In this document: positions 27,827 through 36,900 of the stretch, in pieces
How the letters are laid out: every line of letters starts with the position of its first letter
How positions within the stretch are numbered: the first letter of the stretch is position 1
Assembly: GCF_002368075.1 (NCBI RefSeq)
Contig: NZ_AP018314.1
Coordinates: 3,347,522 to 3,411,521, forward strand
DNA: 64,000 bases
Reading direction: 5' to 3'
Source of the DNA: Sphaerospermopsis kisseleviana NIES-73
GTDB lineage: Bacteria > Cyanobacteriota > Cyanobacteriia > Cyanobacteriales > Nostocaceae
Made by a program: the position numbers and the translations under genes
Notes under the pieces: model-generated
Told to the model about the DNA's origin: nothing
Databases searched by the model: none
The model's input: only the letters and a program-made list of their open reading frames with translations

Positions 27827-30800
27827 TTATGAATTGAGAATTGGATTTCCCCATACTTTAATAATTCCATTCTGATAACCAGTAACAATTCTTTTTCCAT
27901 CTGGAGTAATTGCTAAACAATAAATCAAATTATGTTCTGTGGTATACTCTTGGATGTAATGAATGCGTTCACCATTGTTTAAATCCCAGATTTCAATGAA
28001 TGATTTATTATCTAATTCAGGGGTGTTATGATTTCTCAATCCACATGATACAAGTCTTTGTCCATCTGGAGTAATTGCGAGATCAATATTTCTGTCAGCA
28101 TAACTATTTAAAACTAGCATTATTTCTTGAGACTTTGTTGTTAAATCCCACACTATAATTTTTTTATCATAGCTACTGATGAGTTTACCTCCATCTGGTG
28201 TAATAGCTAAAGCATAAACCCATCCTAAATCTCCTCCTACAATATTCTGTAATTTGCCAGTGTATATATCATAGACTTCGATTTTCTTTCTGGCCACTAT
28301 TACTCTTTGTGAATCAGGAGTTATAGTAATACATTTATGCCAATAAAAAGGATGATCATTATCAACCGAACGAGGTTTTATTACATTAATTATTTGTTTA
28401 TTTTTCAAACACCATATTTTTAGAGTCTGTGAAAACTCACCACTAATCAAGTATTGTCCATCTGGTGTAACTGCTACCAATACAACTCTATGTGAAAAAT
28501 CATAGGTATTAATTAAACAACCTGTATTAAGATCCCAAAACGTAATAGTATCATCCCAACCTGCACTAATAATTTCTTGTCCATCTGGAGTAATAGCAAT
28601 ACATTCAACATCATCTGTATGATTTTTTAATACATCAATCACTTGATATGTATTTAATTTAAAAATTCCGATTGTTTTGTCCCAACTAGCACTAATAAGT
28701 TTCTGTCCATCAGGAGTAATAGCTAAAGAACCTACCCAATGTGAATGATACTCAAGAATTTGGAGACATTCAAAATCTTTATAGGGATTTTCGTCAACTG
28801 AACCTACCCAATGTGAATGATGCTCAAGAATTTGAAGACATTCAAAATCTTTATAGGGATTTTCGGCAGCTTGCAAAACAATTACATCAGCATAAGCTGA
28901 TAATTTTGCAGATGCTTCGTTGAAAAAGAACATACTCAAAGATTTAAAGAACTTAGCTAAAATTCTTTTCGACTTTTTAACTATCCATCCTTCTAAAAAA
29001 TCACTAATTTCTCTAAAAAATATTAATATAATTTCCCTAATATTTGCTATTTTATCATTTGATTCTGTATTGGATGTTGGAGAGTCGTAATCTGTAGAAT
29101 CTACGTCTATTGCTTCTAGTCCAGGTGATTCTATATTAGGATTTAATACATCACTTATAAGTTCTTCATAAGAAATTAATTTAAATAATATTAAATTTAT
29201 AATACCTAGAAATAGGAAAAAGTCTCTTTTTTTACGACTATATTTAAATACCGATTTTGAGTAAACGATTACTTTACTATCAAGAATAACTTCATTATTT
29301 TCTACAATTATAATAAAATTACCATTCTGGTCAATTTTACCCCCTGTTGTTTGCCAATAGACTTCTCCAGGATCAATTTCTTGACCAAATTGGTCTATTC
29401 CGTTAACAATAAATAATCTTTCTTCACCAGGGTTTAGATACACAAAAGCGGGAGTAATTTCTAAACGTCTTAAAACAGGTAAAATAATTACTTTAGCATT
29501 AACACTTATATTATCTATGGTAGCACTTACGGTAATTTCTAGCTCTGTATTATAATCAACCTCCAGTAAACCACTATCATTAATGTTTCCACCTTTTGTA
29601 CTTTTCCAAATAACATTTTCAGTATTTAAAAGTTCACCTGTTTGATCAAATGCAATGAGAGTAAATTGATATTCTTCTTCTGGTTTAAGTTCTATTTCTT
29701 GTGGAGAAATTGCTAAACCTTTTAAAACAACAGGTACATTCACTTCAGCAGTAGTAGTTAAATTACTTACCTTAGCACTGACTTGACAGATACCTTTTTG
29801 ATAGTCAAAAGTATAAAAACTTCCGTATTCATTAATTAAACCGTCTGTTGTTGTCCATGTAATATTATTTACAGACATTTCTTCATAACGCTGATCATAC
29901 CCTGTAACAGAAAAATAACAACTTTCATTTGGTAATAAAATGATAGATGATGGTGAAATTTCTATTCTTGTTAGTCGAGAAGGTTCACGAATTTCAACTT
30001 CTATAGATGTACTGATATTTCCTACGGATGCTTTAATTATTACTTTTTCTTCTTGTTTTCCTGCTGTGTATAAACCTTGTTTATCAATAATTCCTGAACT
30101 AGCATCCCAACTGACTTGACTTATTGTGATATCATTGCCATATTGATCTGTACCTTTGATTTTAAATAGTTGCGTTTCATGTGGATGTAAGTATGAACTC
30201 TTGGGAGTGATTTTCAAACTAATTAAAACAGGTAGAATAATTACTTTAGCATTAACACTTATATTCTCTAAAGTTGCAGTGATAGTGATTTCACTACTAC
30301 TATAATCCCCTTGAAAAACTCCATTATTATTAATAATGCCACCTGTTGTTTTCCATCTTACCCCTTGAATATCTAAACTGTCATTTCTTTGATCGAAAGC
30401 ATTTAGAGTAAATTGATATTCTTCCTCTGGTTCTAGTTCTATTTCTTGTGGAGAAATTTCTAAATGTTTTAAAACAACAGGTACATTCACTTCAGCAGTA
30501 GCAATTAAACTACCTACATTAGCACTGATTTCACAAATACCTTTTTGATAATCAAAAGTATAAAAATTTCCATATTCATTAATTAAACCGTCTGTTGTTT
30601 TCCATCTAATATTATTTACAGACATTTCTTCATCACGTTGATCATAACCTTTGATAGAAAAATAACAACTTTTCCCTGGTAATAAAATGATAGATGATGG
30701 TGAAATTTCTATTCTTGTTAGTCGAGAAGGTTCTCGAATTTCAACTTCTACAAATGTACTGATATCTCCTACGGATGCTTGAATTATTATTTTTTCTTCT

Positions 30801-32887
30801 TGATTTTCTGCTGTGTATAAACCTTGGTTATCAATTATTCCTTGACTTGCCTTCCAACTAACTTGACTTATTGTGATATCATTGCCATATTGATCTATAC
30901 CTTTAACTACAAAATAAAAACTTTCTTTAACAAATAAATTAAAAGTTGAAGAAACCATAACTAATTGGCTGAGTTTAGGAGGCTCAATTATTTGGACATT
31001 TACAATATTCCGTATTGAACCAACAACAGCAATAAGCTCAAAATTTCCTGCAACATATCCAGCTTTAAAATATCCATCTTTATCTATTTCACCACCAGCA
31101 ATTTCTGTCCAAGGTATAGTCTCGTTTGGCATTATATTACCGCGTTGATCTAAGATTTGACCTATAATTTTCTGCGATTGACCAAATTCTATGGTTAACC
31201 TAGTAGTATACAATATTAGTTGTGTAATTCTAGGCGGTTCTATAATTTTAATAGGCAAAGATACTTCAAAAATACCTACGCTGGACTTAATATTAAACTT
31301 ACCTTCTCTTTCTCCTGCTGTAAATAAACCATCTTTAATTTTACCTCCTGTAGCTTTCCATTTTACCTGATTTATATCTATATCAATTTCTATTTTGTTT
31401 TGGTCTAATCCCTTAACAGTGAATAAATGAGACTCTCCAAAAAATATTTCTTGAGAAGAATGAATAATAATAATTTCACTTAGCCTTGGATAAGAAAGTC
31501 CTTTTAAGGTATGTAGTGGCTTTCCTGTTTTAAAGTTCCACAATCTTAACCAATTATTTCCGGCACTAGCTATAATGTTCCCATTAGAACTAGTTGTTAC
31601 AGCACCAATAAAACCGGATTCTTCAAACATGGTTGAAATAATTTTCTTTTCATTTCGTGAATAAACTTTGATAGTTGTACCATGACAAAAGATAAATATA
31701 TGATTATTGATTGGGTAATCATTGATTGGGTAATCATTTAAAGCATAAATTGGCAGTTCATATTTATCAGTTTTAATAAATTCTAAACTTTGTACGGGTA
31801 ATTTAGTAGAAGAGCTATCATCAACAATCCCAAATATTCCACGTCCTAGAAATGCTACGAAAATAAATAGTCCAGATGCTAATATATCTGCAATACTTCT
31901 TACTAGGATAGAGAGTAACTGATCGGAACTATAGTCAAAAAATGTACGTACTTTACCTGCTATTAAAATACAAAGTCCAATACTAACTATATCTATCACA
32001 CCTTGTATGAAAAATGTACGCCGATTTAATTTATAAGAATTATCTTTGGAACTTGAAACTACTTGCCAAAATTTTATTTCTCCATTGCGACTAGCACTAA
32101 TTAATTGTTGATTATCTGAAGTAATAATAATTCCTTGAATCCAACTATTATGTCCCTCTAAACTCCTGATTATTTTACCAGTCTCTAAATCAAATAAAAC
32201 AATTTTATTATTTGTACACCCTCCAACTATAACTTTATTATCATGGCTGATTGCTAAACATAAAACAGATGACAAATTATCGTCTTCTTGAATGTTTTTC
32301 TTTAAAACACCTGATTGTAAATTCCAAGTTTTAATAGTTTTATCAGAACTACCACTAACAATAGTATTTCCATCCTTGCTAATACTAACAGCATTTACCC
32401 AGCTAGAATGACCATTTAATGTTTTAGTTAGCTTTCCATTTGTCAGATTCCATATTTTAATTGTCTGGTCTGCACTGCCACTAACAAGAGTATTGCCATC
32501 AGGACTAATAGCAACAGATAAAACCCAATGAGAATGTCCAAAGAGGCTATATAATATTTCACCAGTTTGTAAATCCCATACCCAGATTTTCTGCCAAGTT
32601 CCTCCGACAATAATTTTGTTATTAGGACTGATAGCCAAACAAGTAATAGTATCCGTAGGATGAATTTTCCTACCTTCTTCTGTAGAACTTTTTAAATAAG
32701 GATTATATTCATGTAAAATCCAGTACGCTGATTGTTGTACTTTCTCTGATTTATCTTTTAGAGAATGTTCCATGAAACAGTCAAAGCCTTGTTGCCCACA
32801 TTCCAATAATTCTGCTAAAGCAGCCAGTCTTTCTTGTTCATTTCCAATTGCTAAACGATGTTGAATTTGATTAAGTTTTGTGTTCAT
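27827..32887 (-). CDS. Giant membrane protein: WD40 propeller, membrane hairpin, Ig-like repeats, WD40 propeller
   Basis: 1686 residues, not assignable to a named family. Residues 1-65 resemble a HEAT-like repeat region. WD40 blades 1-5 lie at about 70-275. Two hydrophobic helices at about 292-312 and 326-352 form a membrane hairpin. Two more WD-like blades follow at 395-462, which could complete a seven-bladed propeller. Residues 469-1215 are about nine Ig-like repeats of roughly 83 residues, each with a Trp-x-Thr/Ala…G-x-I-x…G core. A further hydrophobic helix lies at 1220-1243, and amphipathic helices at 1280-1330. A C-terminal set of seven WD40 blades (SLAITPDGQKLISAS type) fills 1350-1686. 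Likely a membrane-anchored scaffold or sensor; no enzymatic domain is visible. Repeats show recent duplication. Confidence 0.85.
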   Translation of the reverse strand: MNTKLNQIQHRLAIGNEQERLAALAELLECGQQGFDCFMEHSLKDKSEKVQQSAYWILHEYNPYLKSSTEEGRKIHPTDTITCLAISPNNKIIVGGTWQKIWVWDLQTGEILYSLFGHSHWVLSVAISPDGNTLVSGSADQTIKIWNLTNGKLTKTLNGHSSWVNAVSISKDGNTIVSGSSDKTIKTWNLQSGVLKKNIQEDDNLSSVLCLAISHDNKVIVGGCTNNKIVLFDLETGKIIRSLEGHNSWIQGIIITSDNQQLISASRNGEIKFWQVVSSSKDNSYKLNRRTFFIQGVIDIVSIGLCILIAGKVRTFFDYSSDQLLSILVRSIADILASGLFIFVAFLGRGIFGIVDDSSSTKLPVQSLEFIKTDKYELPIYALNDYPINDYPINNHIFIFCHGTTIKVYSRNEKKIISTMFEESGFIGAVTTSSNGNIIASAGNNWLRLWNFKTGKPLHTLKGLSYPRLSEIIIIHSSQEIFFGESHLFTVKGLDQNKIEIDIDINQVKWKATGGKIKDGLFTAGEREGKFNIKSSVGIFEVSLPIKIIEPPRITQLILYTTRLTIEFGQSQKIIGQILDQRGNIMPNETIPWTEIAGGEIDKDGYFKAGYVAGNFELIAVVGSIRNIVNVQIIEPPKLSQLVMVSSTFNLFVKESFYFVVKGIDQYGNDITISQVSWKASQGIIDNQGLYTAENQEEKIIIQASVGDISTFVEVEIREPSRLTRIEISPSSIILLPGKSCYFSIKGYDQRDEEMSVNNIRWKTTDGLINEYGNFYTFDYQKGICEISANVGSLIATAEVNVPVVLKHLEISPQEIELEPEEEYQFTLNAFDQRNDSLDIQGVRWKTTGGIINNNGVFQGDYSSSEITITATLENISVNAKVIILPVLISLKITPKSSYLHPHETQLFKIKGTDQYGNDITISQVSWDASSGIIDKQGLYTAGKQEEKVIIKASVGNISTSIEVEIREPSRLTRIEISPSSIILLPNESCYFSVTGYDQRYEEMSVNNITWTTTDGLINEYGSFYTFDYQKGICQVSAKVSNLTTTAEVNVPVVLKGLAISPQEIELKPEEEYQFTLIAFDQTGELLNTENVIWKSTKGGNINDSGLLEVDYNTELEITVSATIDNISVNAKVIILPVLRRLEITPAFVYLNPGEERLFIVNGIDQFGQEIDPGEVYWQTTGGKIDQNGNFIIIVENNEVILDSKVIVYSKSVFKYSRKKRDFFLFLGIINLILFKLISYEELISDVLNPNIESPGLEAIDVDSTDYDSPTSNTESNDKIANIREIILIFFREISDFLEGWIVKKSKRILAKFFKSLSMFFFNEASAKLSAYADVIVLQAAENPYKDFECLQILEHHSHWVGSVDENPYKDFECLQILEYHSHWVGSLAITPDGQKLISASWDKTIGIFKLNTYQVIDVLKNHTDDVECIAITPDGQEIISAGWDDTITFWDLNTGCLINTYDFSHRVVLVAVTPDGQYLISGEFSQTLKIWCLKNKQIINVIKPRSVDNDHPFYWHKCITITPDSQRVIVARKKIEVYDIYTGKLQNIVGGDLGWVYALAITPDGGKLISSYDKKIIVWDLTTKSQEIMLVLNSYADRNIDLAITPDGQRLVSCGLRNHNTPELDNKSFIEIWDLNNGERIHYIQEYTTEHNLIYCLAITPDGKRIVTGYQNGIIKVWGNPILNS
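28729..28865. repeat. 72-bp tandem duplication within the giant gene
   Basis: Two copies (28729-28793 and 28801-28865) with a 72-bp period and only a few differences over 65 aligned bases. In the protein this duplicates ENPYKDFECLQILE…HSHWVGS just before the C-terminal propeller. It is in frame. Confidence 0.9.
29370..30900. repeat. 747-bp internal duplication of three Ig-like repeats
   Basis: The motif 'cttattgtgatatc' occurs at 30120-30133 and 30867-30880, exactly 747 bp (249 codons) apart. Matching segments continue on the downstream side, so repeats 3-5 and 6-8 of the protein are near-identical blocks (for example EVEIREPSRLTRIEISPSSI in both). Confidence 0.85.
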
Positions 32888-33159
32888 ATATTTACAAATA
32901 TTTATAATGACTCGGTAAAAGATTCTAAATCAATATTATTCTGTGTTTTCTAGAGTGCCAATAGTAATAAAATTATCTTTACAAATATACAAATAAAATT
33001 GTTTGTATCTGAGTGTTTAGAAAGTAGCTTGTTGAACATTAGTAATACCGAATATCAAAAATAGCCAAGTGGACAAAAAAGAAATAGCCAAAAGGTCAAT
33101 GTCATCAAAGATAAAGCCCTGTTACCTTACCAACTAAGGCAACCAGCGTCATCGTCACT
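32888..33159. other. AT-rich gap between divergent genes
   Basis: 272 bp between the giant gene and the 125-residue gene. No clear promoter boxes, repeat or RNA gene could be assigned. It presumably carries promoters for both flanking genes. Confidence 0.4.
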
Positions 33160-33537
33160 ATGGCTACCAAAACACCAACCAAACCAAAGCGAAAACAGAC
33201 ACAAACTCGCTCCTGGGAAAACCTGACAGACCGCCGCAAACTCCGCCATATAGAAAACACACTCGATAAAGCCATTACTCAATCACTAGAAAACGGTTCT
33301 ATTCAATTCCATGAAGACTTTAAAGCCTGTGTAGAAAATTACAGCCAAGCATCAGGCAAAGCACCCATCACCGTAGAACTCTGCGTAGGAGGAGATGATG
33401 ATGAAATTAGAGGCTATCGCTTCTACCTTACCAGTGGACACAGAACTAGTGGTAAATACCTGCTCAAAAACCTAGAAGGAATCATAGGCCAATACCTAAA
33501 AATTATCAACAACATTCGGGAGATGTTGCACCAGTAA
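33160..33537 (+). CDS. Hypothetical protein, 3' end supplied by a MITE
   Basis: 125 residues with a Lys/Thr/Gln-rich basic start, a helical middle (DRRKLRHIENTLDKAITQSLENGS) and an alpha/beta-like part (PITVELCVGGDDDEIRGYRFYL). I recognise no family. The TAA stop at 33535-33537 is the first three bases of the inverted repeat of the adjacent MITE, so the original protein was possibly longer. Confidence 0.6.
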   Translation: MATKTPTKPKRKQTQTRSWENLTDRRKLRHIENTLDKAITQSLENGSIQFHEDFKACVENYSQASGKAPITVELCVGGDDDEIRGYRFYLTSGHRTSGKYLLKNLEGIIGQYLKIINNIREMLHQ

Positions 33538-33637
33538 GCTGTTGTGCATTTAATTTGTATAAGTGGAACAGGCATCTTGCCTGTTCCACAAGAGTTCAGA
33601 ATATTAGGATTATACAATTTAGCTGTGTAACAGCTTA
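33535..33637. mobile_element. 103-bp MITE with imperfect terminal inverted repeats
   Basis: Ends of 28 bases (33535-33562 and 33610-33637) match at about 22 positions when one is inverted, both starting TAAGCTGTT. The interior contains a perfect palindrome GTGGAACAGGCA-TCT-TGCCTGTTCCAC (33563-33589). It has no coding capacity. Left neighbour: a gene whose stop codon it provides. Right neighbour: a 5'-truncated methyltransferase fragment. Confidence 0.8.
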
Positions 33638-33856
33638 ACACCAGATTTACGTCCTTTAACTACTATTGAAAGAAGTTATATTCAAACTTTTCCGAAAGAT
33701 TTTATTTTCTCAGGTTCAAAAACAGACTTAGAACAGATGATTGGTAATGCTGTACCTGTTAAGTTAGCAGAATATGTCGCTAATTGTCTCTTAATGTATA
33801 TTCGAGAACAGGATAAACATAAAAATTATCATGTTTCTTGGTTAAGCTGTCGGTAG
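33638..33856 (+). pseudogene. C-terminal fragment of a C5-cytosine DNA methyltransferase
   Basis: 72 codons without a start, beginning at the MITE edge. The translation has LTTIERSYIQTFPKDFIF and the motif X region QMIGNAVPVKLAEYV, the end of the target-recognition/motif IX-X part of a C5-methyltransferase. All catalytic motifs (I, IV, VI, VIII) are missing, so it is inactive. It may be the ruin of a modification gene whose 5' part was lost when the MITE inserted or recombined. Confidence 0.85.
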
Positions 33857-33999
33857 GATTTACCATCAAGAAACTTCAAGTGTGTCAATTTGTTCAACCC
33901 AACCTTACTTTTCATACTTATATGTAAATTTTTTTTATGCCTTATCAAAAGGATAAAAAACCAGGTATCATAGATGATGATTCATGAATGAGTAAGTAA

Positions 34000-36900
34000 A
34001 TGTCACTATCACAATTCCGCGAAAATATTACTCAGTTAATTACAACCGCAGAAACTATGTTAGGTTCACCACGTAGTGGTAAACCAGAAGAAAATACTAA
34101 AAATAGTCTCATTGTCCCTGTTTTAGATGCTCTCGGTTATACTTCAGAATACCGGACTTTAGAAGGTGCAATTCGTAGTTTAATTGGTACTACTACATGG
34201 GTGGATTATTTGCTGCGTAATGAAGTCGGAAAACATCCTAAATTGTTGTTTGAAGCTAAAAGTTTATGGGATAAAAATATCTGGGAAGCTAATGAAAAAC
34301 AAGTATTAGATTATATCAGAAATTATAGTTTAGATATTGGTACACAAGAGCCTGTTCTTTGGATTATTTTATCTAATTTTCGAGAATGGCATATTTTAAG
34401 ATTACAGGATCGCAAACCTTTTTGGTCTTTTACAATGGAGGATCTGAAAAATGATCCTGAATTGCTTAGTACATTATACAATTGTTTAGTCCGGGAAAAT
34501 TTATCTAGTAATCGGTTAGAAGCTTTTTATAGTGAAAAATCCAGAGAAGAATTAGGGGCAAAATTTCTAGCAGATTTAAAAATTTGGCGAATTATTATTG
34601 CTAATGGTATTAAAAAATCTCACCCTGATTTAAGTTTAGATCAAATTCGTGAAGCTGCCCAAATTATTCTGAATCGGTTTCTCTTAATTAGACTTTTAGA
34701 AACATTTAGCCGAGAAATGCCATTTAATTATCTGGGTAGAGTTTATTATAACTGGCAGCAAACTTTTCCTGATTTACCTTTTATTGAAGAATTAAGGCGT
34801 GCTTTTCGTCATACATGGGTGGGATATAATACTGAATTATTTCAACCTTCCTGGATTGATGAATTAAGCATTGATGTTGAATATTTAGAATCAATTATTG
34901 TGATTAATGCTGTTCCCCAACAGGGAATACTTTATCCCATTACAGGAACATTGGCTAATTATCGTTCAATTTATAACTATGATTTTACAACTTTAACTCA
35001 GGATATTTTAGGTACTGCTTATGAACAATTTTTGGCTCATCAATTAATTTTAGAAAATGATATTATTCAAATATTAGAAAATCAAAAAACTCGCAAAAAA
35101 GAAGGTATTTTCTATACTCCTAATTATATAGTCCGTCGCATTGTTCAGCAAACTTTACAACCTTTAGTAAAACCGAAAATTGATCAAGCTATTGAATTAC
35201 TAGCAGCAGGTGAATTACAACAAGCTTATTTAGTAGCAACTTCGGTTTTAGAAATTACAGTGCTTGATCCTGCTTGTGGTTCAGGTTCATTTTTATTAGG
35301 TGCATTTGATTATTTATTAACAGAAATTAAACGTTATAATCTAGGTTGTCAAAATGCCAAAATACCCGCAAATTTTGATTTATTTAGTCATGTAGCACCC
35401 CAACCAATTATTAATCCTGAAGAACAAATTTTAGTAAAAATGCTGCATGGAGTAGATCGAGATCCCCAAGCAGTTTTATTAGCAAAATTATCATTATGGA
35501 CTAGGTTATTACGTGCGCGACCAGGTGAATATGGTAGACGCAATGGTTCTATTTATTCCCATCTCCCTGCACTAACTTTAAATATTCGTGTTGGTGATAG
35601 TTTAGTTCATAGTCCTGCTAATTTACAACCTTTTGAAACACAATTAGCAATAGTCGCAGATTTGGCTAAAATTGCTAGAGATAATACTCAAACGGAAATA
35701 GAAAGAAATCAAGCGGTTAGTAATTTAGAAACTAGAATTACAGCAATTAATCAAGAAATTAATCCGGTTTTAACTGCTTTTTTTGCTAGTGATGAAAGTA
35801 TCAATTCGGTAGTTAATTTAATTAAAAATCGAGATGCTGAAGATAACGAGATAGCAGAAATTAGAAAGTTAATCATACAAGAAAATCATTCAGAACAAAG
35901 TTTAGAAAATGGTTTAAAAAATTGGGGTTTAAAAAATTGGACTTCAGGAGAATTAGCAAGAATCAAATCTGAATTAATAACTTTATCAACTGCGGTTGAG
36001 GAAGTTGTACTAAAAAAACCATTTAATTGGGAATTGGAATTTCCCCATATTTTTGATCCTAGATTACCAAAATCAGCAAGAGGATTTTCTGCAATAATTG
36101 GTAATCCTCCTTATTTTAATGTTGATGCTACCTTTGGTAGAGGTGCATTGGAATTAAAATGGTTAAAATTTGCTTATTCTGATATTTATACTGATAAAAC
36201 AGATATTTTATTTTATTTCTTCCGTCGGGGTTTTGATATTTTACAGGAAGATGGTTATTTAAGTTTTATCATTTCTCGTTCTTTTATTCAAGGTGATAAA
36301 TCTAGAAGTTTACGAGAATTTATTTGTAAAAATACGAAGATAATTAACATTATTGATTTTTTAGGACATCAAGTTTTTCAAGCGGGAATTGCTACTTGTA
36401 TTATGCAATTGCAAAGGAAAAATCCTCAACCAGAAGATAGTTTTACTACTTTTTATGTTCTGGATTTGGATATTGTGAAAAATACTTTTAACACTGATGA
36501 TGATTGTTTAAATTTAACTCATGGTGTAACCCAGGTAGATATTAAACAATCTGATTTAGATGATAATCGTTGGCAAATTTCACCCTATAATCATATTTTT
36601 AATGTCATTGATAATCAAGGAGTGAAACTAAGAGAATTACCTGAATGTGATCTAGTGGAGCAGGGTATTCAAACAGGAGAAAATAAGATTTTTGCACCTG
36701 AGCAGGGTTTTCCATCTAGCTTTCCCAACGAAAAACTATACCAAATAGTCAAAAATTCTGGAATTTTAGCCTATGGGTTTATACCGGATAATTCCCAACT
36801 ATTATATATTGAAAGTAGTGAAAATTTTGAAGATTTATCAATAGCAATTCAAAAGTATTTACTAGCAAATAGAAATAAGCTAGAAAGCAGAGCAGCTTAT

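Noticed and set aside
33080..33165. A D-arm-like sequence on the minus strand (GCCTTAGTTGGTAAGGTAAC) upstream of the 125-residue gene suggested a tRNA fragment.
   Set aside because: No acceptor, anticodon or T-arm pairing was found around it, and no GGTTCGA-type sequence. Similarity to one arm alone is not enough.
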